Shown: positions 8,508 through 16,022, counted from the stretch's first letter. The stretch: 44,300 nt of DNA from Candidatus Mediterraneibacter intestinipullorum (GCA_019118665.1 DWYM01000116.1:1-44300), one strand, 5' to 3'. Numbers and translations: made by a program. The notes: generated by a model from the letters alone, not told the origin.

Positions 8508-9182
8508 ATGAGAGTGCTGATTGCAGAAGATGAAAAGAATTTGAATAAGATACTGGCCGAGCGTCTGAAAGCGGAACATTACAGTGTGGACTCCTGTTAC
8601 GATGGACAGGAGGCCCTGGATTATCTGGACAGCGCGGAGTATGATGCTGTGGTGCTGGATATTATGATGCCGGTGCTGGACGGTTTGAGTGTGCTGAAAA
8701 AGATGCGGGGGAAAAACAACAGTACGCCTGTGCTCCTGCTGACCGCAAAGGACAGCATTGAGGACCGGGTGCATGGTCTTGATGCGGGCGCGAACGACTA
8801 TCTGGTCAAGCCGTTTGCCTTCGAAGAACTGCTGGCGCGGATCCGGGTGCTCCTGCGCAAGCCCGCGGAAACACCAAAGACCTGCTATCAGGCAGCAGAT
8901 CTGGAGGTCCATATGGATACTCAGCAGGTACTGCGCGCGGGCAAAGAAGTGAAGTTGTCCGGAAAGGAGTTCGCGCTGCTCCGATATATGATACAGAATG
9001 CGGGTATCGTGCTGTCGAGGGATCGGCTGGAAGAGCATCTGTGGAATTTTGACTATGCGGGCGGATCAAATGTGATCGATGTGTATATCCGCTATCTGAG
9101 GAAAAAGATTGATGAAGGACATGAACAGAAGCTGATCCATACGGTCAGAGGGGCCGGATATGTGTTGAGGGCGGAAGAATGA
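8508..9182 (+). CDS. OmpR/PhoB family response regulator
   Basis: 224 residues with AGGAGG before ATG. The receiver domain (residues 1-118) has the acidic pocket (AEDE, Asp8/Glu9), phosphoacceptor Asp51 in VVLDIMMPVLDG, the switch Thr in LLLTAKDS and the Lys of YLVKPFAFEEL. The C-terminal winged helix (about 127-222) carries KLSGKEFALLRYMIQNAG and VYIRYLRKKID, as in OmpR/PhoB proteins that bind tandem direct repeats. The stop overlaps the kinase start by four bases (ATGA). The tandem repeats in front of the two PepSY lipoprotein genes are the natural candidate targets. Confidence 0.96.
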   Translation: MRVLIAEDEKNLNKILAERLKAEHYSVDSCYDGQEALDYLDSAEYDAVVLDIMMPVLDGLSVLKKMRGKNNSTPVLLLTAKDSIEDRVHGLDAGANDYLVKPFAFEELLARIRVLLRKPAETPKTCYQAADLEVHMDTQQVLRAGKEVKLSGKEFALLRYMIQNAGIVLSRDRLEEHLWNFDYAGGSNVIDVYIRYLRKKIDEGHEQKLIHTVRGAGYVLRAEE

Positions 9183-10570
9183 AGCGATTTTCTCTTAAAC
9201 TGAAACTGACCTTATTATATACCTTTTTCACGCTTTTGGTCACATGCGCGGCGCTGGCGATCCTGTTTTCCCTGAGTAACAGGGAAGTGCTGGAGGCGGC
9301 CCAGTCCAAGCTGGAGAGCCGCGTTCAGGAGAGTACGGAAGATCTTCGGCTCAGGAGCGGGACTCTTCAGGTGGATAATGATTTCTATTCCGTGACCCAG
9401 AATGTGTACCTGTCTCTGTACGATGAAGACATGTATTTCCTTTTCGGAAAAGTCCCCATCGGCTTCAACAGCCAGCCGGATATCTCAGATGGGGAGCTGC
9501 GGACCATGACAGACGGAAATATAAGCTGGTATGTTTACGATATGTCTTACCGGGTCTCGGATACCCGCACGGTTTTTATCAGAGGGATCACATCCGTTAC
9601 GGAAGCGGAGGAGAGCTTTGTCGTGACGCTGCGGTTCGCGCTTATCATCTTGCCGGCGCTTGTGCTCATGACCGCGTTTATCGGATACCGTATGACAAGG
9701 AGGACGCTGCTCCCGGTAAAGAAGATCACGAGGACTGTTCAGGAGATCCGTGCGGATGCAGACCTGTCAAGGCGGATAGGGCTGCCGGAACACAGCAGAA
9801 AAAGCGGTGATGAAATATACGGACTGGCGGAGACTTTTGATGAAATGCTGTCCGAGCTGGAGGAAGTATTCAGCAGAGAAAAGCAGTTCACTTCGGATGT
9901 GTCCCATGAGCTCAGGACTCCGGTGAGCGTGATCCTCGCCCAGTGCGGCGCCTGCCTTGTTGACGAGAGCCTGACGCCGGAGCAGAGAGAGCAGATCCTG
10001 CTTATACAGAAAAAAGCGGAAGAAATGTCGGCTATGATCTCACAGCTTCTTTTTCTGTCAAGAGCGGACCAGGGGCGCCAGCCGATCCAGAGAGAAAGGC
10101 TGAACCTGAGTGAACTGACATACATGGTTGCAGAGGAACAACAGTTTCTGGCGGAGGATCAGGGAGCTGCGGCAAAAATACACTGCAGGATCGAGCCGGA
10201 TATTTACGCGGATGCGGATGAAACACTTTATATCCGTATGGTGTCGAACCTGATATCAAATGCAGTGTATTACAGCGGGGATCATGCAGAGGTTACGGTG
10301 GAACTCCGCAGTTCGGACGGAACTGTTACAGGCCGCGTGATAGACAATGGGATAGGTATATCCGAAGAGGATCTTTCCCATATATGGGAGAGATTTTACC
10401 GGGCAGATGATTCCAGGTCAAAAGGAGGCCGGTCCGGTCTGGGCCTTCCCATGGTGAAATGGATCGTGGAGGCGCATGGGGGAACAGTGACTGCGCACAG
10501 CCGGCTGGGGGAAGGCAGCACCTTTGTGTTTGAGTTCCCGGTATCATCACACAGTGAGGAGGAGTCCTGA
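9179..10570 (+). CDS. Membrane sensor histidine kinase
   Basis: 463 residues. Two membrane segments (about 8-30 and 150-172) enclose an extracellular sensor of roughly 115 residues. A HAMP linker follows (RRTLLPVKKITRTVQEI), then a HisKA domain with phosphoacceptor His243 in SDVSHELRTPVSVI. The HATPase_c domain shows the N box (MVSNLISNAVYYSG), G1 (VIDNGIGISEEDL), F box (ERFYRADDSRS) and G2 (GGRSGLGLPMVKWI). It is a complete EnvZ/PhoR-type kinase, co-translated with its regulator. The signal is unknown; the extracytoplasmic PepSY lipoproteins encoded next door are plausible modulators or outputs. Confidence 0.95.
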   Translation: MKRFSLKLKLTLLYTFFTLLVTCAALAILFSLSNREVLEAAQSKLESRVQESTEDLRLRSGTLQVDNDFYSVTQNVYLSLYDEDMYFLFGKVPIGFNSQPDISDGELRTMTDGNISWYVYDMSYRVSDTRTVFIRGITSVTEAEESFVVTLRFALIILPALVLMTAFIGYRMTRRTLLPVKKITRTVQEIRADADLSRRIGLPEHSRKSGDEIYGLAETFDEMLSELEEVFSREKQFTSDVSHELRTPVSVILAQCGACLVDESLTPEQREQILLIQKKAEEMSAMISQLLFLSRADQGRQPIQRERLNLSELTYMVAEEQQFLAEDQGAAAKIHCRIEPDIYADADETLYIRMVSNLISNAVYYSGDHAEVTVELRSSDGTVTGRVIDNGIGISEEDLSHIWERFYRADDSRSKGGRSGLGLPMVKWIVEAHGGTVTAHSRLGEGSTFVFEFPVSSHSEEES

Positions 10571-10590
10571 AAAAGTTTTTTACAGGAAAA

Positions 10591-10630
10591 GAAAAATTTT
10601 AATCTGGATTTAATATTCGTATAATATATT
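10591..10630 (+). promoter_or_regulatory. Response-regulator operator and promoter of the first PepSY lipoprotein gene
   Basis: GAAAAATTTTAAT is followed by 5 bases and TTTAAT, so two TTTAAT half-sites (10598-10603 and 10609-10614) lie 11 bases apart, one helical turn. TATATT (10625-10630) follows after 10 bases and can act as the -10, with no consensus -35. The same 13-base block, 5-base gap, second half-site and 10-base distance recur at 11351-11390. PhoB-like activators bind such direct repeats in place of a -35. The leader transcript then has a hairpin (TCAGCG ... CGCTGA, 10633-10668). Confidence 0.75.
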
Positions 10631-10700
10631 TATCAGCGTCAGGGCAGCAGAGAAAGCTCTGTCGCTGAATTTTGAATGGATAATGAAAAGGAGATCAAAA

Positions 10701-11321
10701 ATGAAAAAGAAATATTTCACAGCAACTGTAATCGCGGCAGCAGCAATCGGGATCCTGACAGGATGCGGGAGCAGGGCGGACATCGGAAGGGATGCGGCAG
10801 TGACGGCCGCTCTTAATGACGCGGGGGTGAGTGAGCAGGAAACGGCGGCTCTCAGCGTTTCACTGGATGAGGACAACGGCCGGAGAGTTTACGATATCCA
10901 GTTCAATGTGGCTGAGAAAGAGTATGACTATGAGATAAGCGCAGCAGACGGAAATATCCTGAGTTCTAATGTTGATATTAACGAGCATTACGCAGCCCTG
11001 AATAACAGCCAGGGCACGGCGGATCAGAACGCGGCATCAGGTCAGGGAAATGCGGCTTCGGGTCAGGGGAATACCGGAGTAAGCCAGGGGAATACCGGAG
11101 CAGTCCAGGGAAACACCGCGGCGGTCACCCAGGATCAGGCAGTACAGACGGCTCTGGCCAGAGTCCCGGGGGCGACAGAGCAGAATATAAGGATCCAGCT
11201 TGATTACGACGATGGCGTGCAGCGCTATGAGGGAGACATCATTTATAATAATATGGAATATGATTTCGCCATTGACGCGAATACCGGAGAAGTGATCGAG
11301 TGGAGTGAAGAGAGGCGATAA
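10701..11321 (+). CDS. PepSY-domain lipoprotein (first copy)
   Basis: 206 residues from ATG 10701, with AAGGAG 8 bases upstream; the earlier in-frame ATG at 10683 overlaps that site and is unlikely. A lipoprotein signal ends in the lipobox ILTGCGS, so the mature protein is anchored outside the membrane. A divergent PepSY-like unit (YDIQFNVAEKEYDYEISAADGNIL) is followed by a Gln/Gly/Asn linker of 7-residue repeats and a C-terminal PepSY domain (ALARVPGATEQNIRIQLD, YEGDIIYNNMEYDFAIDANTG). PepSY units often inhibit or fold proteases or sense the envelope; the exact role is unknown. It lies directly after the two-component system and has its own operator. Confidence 0.9.
   Translation: MKKKYFTATVIAAAAIGILTGCGSRADIGRDAAVTAALNDAGVSEQETAALSVSLDEDNGRRVYDIQFNVAEKEYDYEISAADGNILSSNVDINEHYAALNNSQGTADQNAASGQGNAASGQGNTGVSQGNTGAVQGNTAAVTQDQAVQTALARVPGATEQNIRIQLDYDDGVQRYEGDIIYNNMEYDFAIDANTGEVIEWSEERR
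11043..11126 (+). repeat. Four tandem 21-bp units in the lipoprotein linker
   Basis: Units begin with CAG at 11043, 11064, 11085 and 11106 and encode QGNAASG, QGNTGVS, QGNTGAV and QGNTAAV. The middle units are nearly identical in DNA. The period is a multiple of three, so copy-number change would lengthen or shorten the linker without a frameshift. Confidence 0.85.
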
Positions 11322-11350
11322 AATAAAATTGGATAAAATTCATATTATGT

Positions 11351-11390
11351 GAAAAATTTTAATGTTTCTTTAATTTTTTACAAATATACT
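11351..11390 (+). promoter_or_regulatory. Response-regulator operator and promoter of the second PepSY lipoprotein gene
   Basis: GAAAAATTTTAAT, a 5-base gap and TTTAAT place half-sites at 11358-11363 and 11369-11374. TATACT (11385-11390) lies 10 bases after the second half-site. Sequence and geometry match the site upstream of the first lipoprotein gene, although the surrounding DNA differs. This argues for one shared activator, most simply the OmpR-type regulator encoded at 8508. Confidence 0.75.
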
Positions 11391-11429
11391 ACTCACATAA
11401 AAGGAGACAGGAGATAAGGAGGTAAAAAA

Positions 11430-12005
11430 ATGAAACGAAAAAACGTAACAATTCTCGCAGGTATGATACTGTCTTTTGTGTTTCTCACAGGATGCGGCAT
11501 CAAAGGGACAGATTATCTGGCACAGTCAAATAATAACTCGAATACAGGCAGCTCTGCTTCAGAAACTGAAGAGCAGCTCCAGAGTAAGATCGACGCGCTC
11601 CAGAGTGAGATCGACAGCCTGAAACAGTCGCAGAATACACAGGACTCGGGACAGACTTCAGGACAGGATTCGGGGCAGACTTCAGGACAGGATTCCGGAA
11701 CCGCATCCAACAATACTCAGAGCAATACTCAGACCACGGATAACAGCCAGAATGCAGGAACTACCGGTACAGGCAGATACGCTGGCACCGCGGCGGCAAA
11801 TGTTCAGATCAGCCTGGAGGAGGCAACAAGGATCGCGCTGGAGAGAGTGCCGGGAGCAACCGAGCAAAATATTTCCATCCACCTTGATTTTGACGATGGC
11901 TGGTATGTGTATGAAGGCGATATCATTTACAACCGGATGGAATATGAATTTGACATTGACGCAAACACCGGAACTATTTTAAAATGGGAACAGGAACGCT
12001 GGTAA
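11430..12005 (+). CDS. PepSY-domain lipoprotein (second copy)
   Basis: 191 residues with AAGGAGG before ATG. The signal peptide ends in the lipobox FLTGCGI. A short predicted coiled coil (EEQLQSKIDALQSEIDSLKQ) leads into a Gln/Ser/Gly/Asn linker and one C-terminal PepSY domain (ALERVPGATEQNISIHLD, YEGDIIYNRMEYEFDIDANTG). The last 60 residues are about two-thirds identical to the first lipoprotein, so the pair arose by duplication, but the N-terminal parts differ: coiled coil here, extra PepSY-like unit there. It is followed after 41 bases by the small PepSY membrane protein gene, without a terminator. Confidence 0.9.
   Translation: MKRKNVTILAGMILSFVFLTGCGIKGTDYLAQSNNNSNTGSSASETEEQLQSKIDALQSEIDSLKQSQNTQDSGQTSGQDSGQTSGQDSGTASNNTQSNTQTTDNSQNAGTTGTGRYAGTAAANVQISLEEATRIALERVPGATEQNISIHLDFDDGWYVYEGDIIYNRMEYEFDIDANTGTILKWEQERW
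11652..11698 (+). repeat. Two tandem 24-bp units in the second lipoprotein linker
   Basis: Two nearly identical 24-base units beginning CAGACTTCAGGACAGG (11652 and 11676) encode repeats of QTSGQDSG. Being in frame, they can vary the linker length by slippage. This parallels the unrelated 21-bp repeats in the sister gene. Confidence 0.75.
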
Positions 12006-12046
12006 TATATAGAAATAGAATGAGTAAATAAAAGGAGAAGAGGAAA

Positions 12047-12349
12047 ATGAAAAAACTTGGGATAAAAGGGATTATTGCAATTGCAGTGGGAGTTGTCATC
12101 ATCCTGCTCGCGGGAGGATTCGCCGCGGTCATGCTGCTCAGAGTAGATCCGGCGGAAGCGCAGAATATCGCGCTTAGCCAGACCGGAGGCGGGGAAATCG
12201 TTTCTCAGGAGGTGAGCAGTGAAGGCCTGTGGAATGAATATTCATATACGATCGTAAATGGAGATACATGGTATGAGATCGAGATCGGCGGTTTCGGCGG
12301 TATAGAAGGGATCGAATCCGGTTCGCGCGGAGCGCGCTATATCGACTGA
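12047..12349 (+). CDS. Small membrane-anchored PepSY-like protein
   Basis: 100 residues, with AAAGGAGAAGAGG before ATG. One N-terminal membrane segment (IIAIAVGVVIILLAGGFAAVMLL) anchors a short extracytoplasmic domain. That domain has the PepSY pattern: DPAEAQNIALSQTGGGEIVSQEV, then YSYTIVNGDTWYEIEIGG. It is shorter than a full PepSY unit. Placement 41 bases after the second lipoprotein gene suggests one transcript. It could interact with the kinase in the membrane; this is inference. Confidence 0.8.
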   Translation: MKKLGIKGIIAIAVGVVIILLAGGFAAVMLLRVDPAEAQNIALSQTGGGEIVSQEVSSEGLWNEYSYTIVNGDTWYEIEIGGFGGIEGIESGSRGARYID

Positions 12350-12399
12350 GCAGTTTTGCACAGCTGATTTTATGACTGGATGGACGTAAGGAGTTCAGG

Positions 12400-12442
12400 T
12401 TGACGAATCACGCATCTTTTGGTATAATCCAAAAGGTGCGTG
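12400..12442 (+). promoter_or_regulatory. tRNA-Cys promoter with a long palindrome around the -10
   Basis: TTGACG (12400-12405), a 17-base spacer and TATAAT (12423-12428) form a strong promoter about 34 bases before the tRNA. Arms CACGCATCTTTTGG (12409-12422) and CCAAAAGGTGCGTG (12429-12442) pair over 14 positions with one G-T, leaving exactly TATAAT as the centre. This may be an operator or a cruciform, or an untypical hairpin ending the upstream operon; no U-run follows on either strand. Confidence 0.75.
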
Positions 12443-12461
12443 AATATTATAATAGCATTAA

Positions 12462-12533
12462 GGCGCAGTAGCCAAGTGGTAAGGCGTGGGTCTGCAACAC
12501 CCTGATTCACGAGTTCAAATCTCGTCTGCGCCT
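12462..12533 (+). tRNA. tRNA-Cys (anticodon GCA)
   Basis: The acceptor arms GGCGCAG and CTGCGCC pair perfectly, the D-arm reads GCCAAGTGGTAAGGC, the anticodon loop is CTGCAAC with GCA, and the T-arm is GAGTTCAAATCTC. The discriminator base is U, as in Cys tRNAs. The anticodon stem has one T-T mismatch at its base. CCA is not encoded and must be added after transcription. Confidence 0.96.
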
Positions 12534-12543
12534 CTTAAAAAGG

Positions 12544-12571
12544 ACCTGGGAAGGATTTCCCGGGTTCTTTT
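12544..12571 (+). terminator. Intrinsic terminator after tRNA-Cys
   Basis: ACCTGGGA and TCCCGGGT form an 8-bp stem with one G-T pair and a short loop, followed by TCTTTT. It starts 11 bases after the tRNA. Confidence 0.85.
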
Positions 12572-12607
12572 CATAATGGACTTTTTGAAGATCTCCTTAC
12601 ATATATC

Positions 12608-12657
12608 TTGACAACCCATCTCTCTGTCGCATTTAATAATACATACCGAAGGTATGT
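12608..12657 (+). promoter_or_regulatory. Promoter and palindromic operator of the TetR gene
   Basis: TTGACA (12608-12613) with an AT-rich -10 such as TTTAAT (12632-12637) is followed at once by ACATACC-GAA-GGTATGT (12641-12657), a perfect 7-bp inverted repeat with a 3-base centre. A palindrome of this size covering the transcription start is typical of TetR self-repression. The TetR start codon lies 20 bases further on. Confidence 0.78.
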
Positions 12658-12676
12658 TAACGAAAGGAGAAAGAGT

Positions 12677-13324
12677 ATGGCGAGAAATAAATATCCGGAA
12701 GTGACAATAGAAAAAATACTGGATGCGGCACAGAGGCTCTTTCTGGAAAAAGGATATGACAATACGACGATCCAGGATATTGTCGACGAACTGGACGGTC
12801 TGTCCAAGGGGGCAGTCTACCATCATTTTAAATCCAAAGAGGAGATCATGGATGCAGTAGGGGACCGGATGTTTGCCGTGAACAATCCATTTGAAGCTGT
12901 GCGGGGACGCTCCGATCTGAACGGTCTGCAGAAGCTGCGGGAGGCGATCCGGCTGAATCAGGCTGACGAAGCGCGCATGGATATGACCATACGGTCCATC
13001 CCTCTTACGAGAAATCCCAGGCTTCTGGTGGAAATGATCGAGTCCAACAGGCGGATCCTGACCCCCTATTATCAGGAACTGCTGGAAGAAGGAAATCGGG
13101 ACGGCTCCCTGCACACGGAGTATGCCAGAGAAATCGCGGAGCTCATGCCGCTGCTCACCAGCCTGTGGCTCCTGCCAAGTGTATTTCCGGCAGCAAAAGA
13201 AGAGATGAAGCATAAGTTTTATTTCCTCGGTGACATGCTGGAAAAGATGGGCGTTCCCATCATGGACGAGTCTATCTATGCGCTGGTCGATGATTTTTTT
13301 GACAGGATGCCGGAGGAAAAATAA
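12677..13324 (+). CDS. TetR/AcrR family transcriptional regulator
   Basis: 215 residues from ATG 12677, with AAAGGAG 8 bases upstream. The N-terminal DNA-binding domain is clear: TIEKILDAAQRLFLEKGYDN, TTIQDIVDELDG, then SKGAVYHHFKSKEEIMDAV, which is the TetR recognition helix region. The ligand-binding part (about 65-215) is all-helical and not assignable to a ligand. It is followed after 120 bases by a MarR-MATE gene pair with a separate promoter. It most likely represses itself through the palindrome just upstream and may also control the efflux genes. Confidence 0.92.
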   Translation: MARNKYPEVTIEKILDAAQRLFLEKGYDNTTIQDIVDELDGLSKGAVYHHFKSKEEIMDAVGDRMFAVNNPFEAVRGRSDLNGLQKLREAIRLNQADEARMDMTIRSIPLTRNPRLLVEMIESNRRILTPYYQELLEEGNRDGSLHTEYAREIAELMPLLTSLWLLPSVFPAAKEEMKHKFYFLGDMLEKMGVPIMDESIYALVDDFFDRMPEEK

Positions 13325-13369
13325 AGCCGGGTATCATGAAACTACTCCTTCTTGCTTGATCCCTGTTTC

Positions 13370-13397
13370 TTGACTTGAGAAATTATGGTGCTATAAT
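13370..13397 (+). promoter_or_regulatory. Promoter of the MarR-MATE operon
   Basis: TTGACT (13370-13375), 16 bases and TATAAT (13392-13397). Just downstream, TAGTTTCTAAAAAAACAG (13411-13428) is an imperfect palindrome of the kind MarR proteins bind. Its core GTTTCTAAA resembles the complement of the TTTCAGAAAC motif repeated at 15378 and 16023. Confidence 0.72.
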
Positions 13398-13459
13398 AAT
13401 TTCTGTAAAATAGTTTCTAAAAAAACAGTTTATATAAAAACTAAATGGGATGTTTGAAT

Positions 13460-13906
13460 ATGAGCAAGACTACAGAATTATTTATGGGAATACGAAGTCT
13501 GTTTCGTCTGTACGACAAGATGCTGAAAAAAGTCTGCACGGAGCATGACCTGACAGTCATTGAGGCTGACGTCATCAGTTTTCTCCAGAATAACCCGGAA
13601 AAAGATACGGCGGCTGATATCGTGGAACTCCGCATGCTTTCCAAAGGAGCCGTATCAAAGGCTGTGGAATCGCTGATACAGAAATCACTTCTGGAGCGGA
13701 TCCCGGATCCAGAGGACCGCAGAAAGAACCATCTGAGACTGAAATCTCAGGCGGGACCGGTGACAGATAGCATTGACAAAGTGAGAGAAGAATTTCTGGA
13801 CACGGTCCTGGAAGGTTTTACAAAAGATGAGCTGGAATTACACAGGCAATTTTTTGACAGGCTGATCGACAATTTAAAGAGAGCGATGGAAGGAAGGGAA
13901 AAGTAA
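13460..13906 (+). CDS. MarR family transcriptional regulator
   Basis: 148 residues from ATG 13460; an ATG at 13445 in the same frame would add five. Neither has a strong ribosome-binding site, GGGA before 13460 being the better. The winged helix is visible: HDLTVIEADVISFLQNNPE, then ADIVELRMLSKGAVSKAVESL (recognition helix), and the wing RIPDPEDRRKNHLRL with the conserved DxRxxxxxLT-like pattern. The stop and the start of the MATE gene share one base (TAATG). It is likely an autorepressor controlling the transporter, with a small-molecule inducer. Confidence 0.92.
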   Translation: MSKTTELFMGIRSLFRLYDKMLKKVCTEHDLTVIEADVISFLQNNPEKDTAADIVELRMLSKGAVSKAVESLIQKSLLERIPDPEDRRKNHLRLKSQAGPVTDSIDKVREEFLDTVLEGFTKDELELHRQFFDRLIDNLKRAMEGREK

Positions 13907-15336
13907 TGAGGCGGACAGAACATGGTCAGGTAGAAATACAGAAAAATGAGGATCCAAACTCAGGGGGAGTGAGTGAAGACAAGGAATTTCTTCGGACAGA
14001 GCCCCTCGGAAAGCTGCTCCTTAAGCTGGCGCTGCCCACAGTAGCGGCACAGTTGATCAATATGTTGTATAATATAGTTGACAGGATTTATATCGGGCAT
14101 ATCCCGGATATCGGCGCAACGGCGCTGACGGGAGTGGGAGTATGCATGCCGCTGATCATGATCGTTTCTGCGTTTGCCGCACTTGTGGGATACGGCGGCG
14201 CGCCCAGGGCATCAATTTTTATGGGAAAACAGGATAAGGAATCAGCGGAAAAGACACTTGGAAACTGCTTTATGCTGCAGATCATCATTTCTGTCATACT
14301 TACCGTTGTACTGCTGATCTGGAACAGAGATTTTCTTATGGCTTTCGGAGCCAGTGAAAATACGATTGAGTACGGTGTAGATTATATGAATATCTACGCC
14401 CTGGGAACCATCTTTGTGGAGATCACCCTTGGAATGAATGCGTTTATCACCGCTCAGGGATTTGCAAAGACAGGAATGCTTTCGGTCCTGATCGGCGCAG
14501 TTGCAAATATCATCCTGGACCCGATCTTTATTTTTGGCTTCGATATGGATGTGCGGGGCGCTGCCCTTGCAACCATCATTTCGCAGGCGCTCTCCTGCAT
14601 CTGGGTGGTCAGCTTCCTGTGTGGAAAGAGGACCTTCCTGAAAATAAAGAAAAAGAATCTCGGGCTTACACCGAAGATCATACTTCCCTGTCTTGCCCTG
14701 GGTATCGCTACCTTTATCATGCAGGCCAGTGAGAGTGTGATTTCTGTCTGCTTTAACAGTTCTCTGCAGAAATACGGTGGAGATATTGCAGTCGGTGCAA
14801 TGACTATCCTTACAAGTGTTATGCAGTTCGCAATGCTCCCTCTTCAGGGGCTGGGACAGGGCGCCCAGCCGATCATCAGTTACTGCTACGGAGCCGGTGA
14901 TTCGGGAAGAGTGCGGTCGGCTTTTAAGCTCCTGCTGAAAGTCAGTATGGCATACTCTGTTCTGCTGTGGCTGCTTGTCGTGCTGTTCCCGGGAGGGTTT
15001 GCAGCCATGTTTACATCGGATGAAGCTCTGATGGAATATACAAGAACTGCGCTTCGCATTTATATGGGCTCCATGTTCCTGTTCGGCATACAGATGGCAT
15101 GTCAGATGACCTTTAACGCACTTGGCAAAGCTGCTGAGTCGATCATTGTTGCTGTGATGAGGAAGTTTGTCCTATTAATTCCGCTGATTTATCTTATGCC
15201 GCAGATCATAAAATCGGATCAGGCGATGGCCGTGTATATAGCGGAAACCATTGCGGATCTGTTTGCAGTGACATTCACGGCAATCCTGTTCGTTTTCCAG
15301 TTCCGGAAGACATTGAAAAACTTAAAAGGTGCGTAA
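13906..15336 (+). CDS. MATE family efflux transporter
   Basis: 476 residues with about 12 membrane segments, the normal MATE length. The first half begins PLGKLLLKLALPTVAAQLINMLYNIVDRIYIGH and has GVGVCMPLIMIVSAFAALVG. The second half repeats the fold (GLGQGAQPIISYCYGAGD). These transporters expel cationic drugs or metabolites using a sodium or proton gradient. The N-terminal 35 residues are hydrophilic and longer than usual, so translation could begin further in, but TAATG coupling to marR supports this start. It is followed by 93 bases containing the repeated TTTCAGAAACAAAA motif. Confidence 0.94.
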   Translation: MRRTEHGQVEIQKNEDPNSGGVSEDKEFLRTEPLGKLLLKLALPTVAAQLINMLYNIVDRIYIGHIPDIGATALTGVGVCMPLIMIVSAFAALVGYGGAPRASIFMGKQDKESAEKTLGNCFMLQIIISVILTVVLLIWNRDFLMAFGASENTIEYGVDYMNIYALGTIFVEITLGMNAFITAQGFAKTGMLSVLIGAVANIILDPIFIFGFDMDVRGAALATIISQALSCIWVVSFLCGKRTFLKIKKKNLGLTPKIILPCLALGIATFIMQASESVISVCFNSSLQKYGGDIAVGAMTILTSVMQFAMLPLQGLGQGAQPIISYCYGAGDSGRVRSAFKLLLKVSMAYSVLLWLLVVLFPGGFAAMFTSDEALMEYTRTALRIYMGSMFLFGIQMACQMTFNALGKAAESIIVAVMRKFVLLIPLIYLMPQIIKSDQAMAVYIAETIADLFAVTFTAILFVFQFRKTLKNLKGA

Positions 15337-15377
15337 GACCCCGGTGATGAACACCGCGGACTGGTTATGGCCTGCTT

Positions 15378-15418
15378 TTAATATTTCAGAAACAAAATCT
15401 AAATATTACCGAAACAAA
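15378..15418. repeat. Repeated AATATTTCAGAAACAAAA motif, first location
   Basis: A 20-base block (15378-15397) ending TTTCAGAAACAAAA is exactly repeated at 16023-16042. A degenerate copy (AATATTACCGAAACAAAA) follows at about 15402-15419. Both locations lie shortly before small genes (15430 and 16117), so this is probably a shared regulator site, perhaps for the MarR or TetR protein nearby. Confidence 0.65.
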
Positions 15419-15429
15419 AAGAGGTTACC

Positions 15430-15942
15430 ATGAATCTGCTAAAAGAAGTGACTGTTGGGATCATGAGGTATTATGCCGTGAATACAGAAAGAAAGACATC
15501 GCGCATGGAGGACCGGGAGCTGATCAGAAAAAAGCAGATATCAGTCATCAGAACAGATGGGAGCCTGCTCCTGCTGTTGAATCTCGCCCTGAGCGGAGTC
15601 GTCCTCCTGACCATAGCGAAGGGAACGACAAAGACCCATTCAGAAATCATAGTGATATCCATTGCCGCGTATACTTTCTATAAGATAACGATGGCGGTGA
15701 TCAATATGGTCAAGGTGAGAAAAATGCAGTCGCCGATCCTCATCACGCTCCGAAATATAGGAGTGGCTGACGCGCTGGTATCTCTGCTGACACTCCAGGC
15801 GACCATGCTTGCATCCTTCCGGGAAACGAGCAGCCTGGACCCAAACCGGATGAATGGGATCACCGGGCTGGCGGTATGTATACTGATAGCGGCTCTGGGA
15901 GTCAGCATGATCTGTTATACTCGTAAGAAGAAAGAATCCTGA
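15430..15942 (+). CDS. Four-helix membrane protein of unknown function
   Basis: 170 residues with a weak AGAGG before ATG. I do not recognise the family. A charged N-terminus (about 1-40, TERKTSRMEDRELIRKKQ) precedes four hydrophobic segments: about 45-65 (LLLLLNLALSGVVLLTIA), 74-95, 108-128 and 142-162. The C-terminus is a short Lys/Glu tail. The stop codon lies inside an intrinsic terminator, so this is a single-gene transcript. Position after the MarR-MATE genes and under a motif shared with the next cassette suggests co-regulation with envelope or drug stress genes; this is inference. Confidence 0.75.
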   Translation: MNLLKEVTVGIMRYYAVNTERKTSRMEDRELIRKKQISVIRTDGSLLLLLNLALSGVVLLTIAKGTTKTHSEIIVISIAAYTFYKITMAVINMVKVRKMQSPILITLRNIGVADALVSLLTLQATMLASFRETSSLDPNRMNGITGLAVCILIAALGVSMICYTRKKKES

Positions 15943-15958
15943 GGAGGGTTCTTTTTTT
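15932..15958 (+). terminator. Intrinsic terminator overlapping a stop codon
   Basis: AAGAATCCT pairs with AGGGTTCTT over 9 bp (one T-G), loop GAGG, followed by a run of T. The TGA stop of the membrane protein gene (15940-15942) lies within the hairpin. Confidence 0.85.
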
Positions 15959-16022
15959 ATTCTTAAATACAAAACTAAAAACAAAACAGAGATATCTCCC
16001 AATGAGAAACAAAAAATAAGGA

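Noticed and set aside
12462-12533. Possibility that tRNA-Cys is a pseudogene because of a T-T mismatch in the anticodon stem
   Set aside because: All other arms pair, the anticodon and discriminator fit Cys, and it has a strong promoter and terminator.
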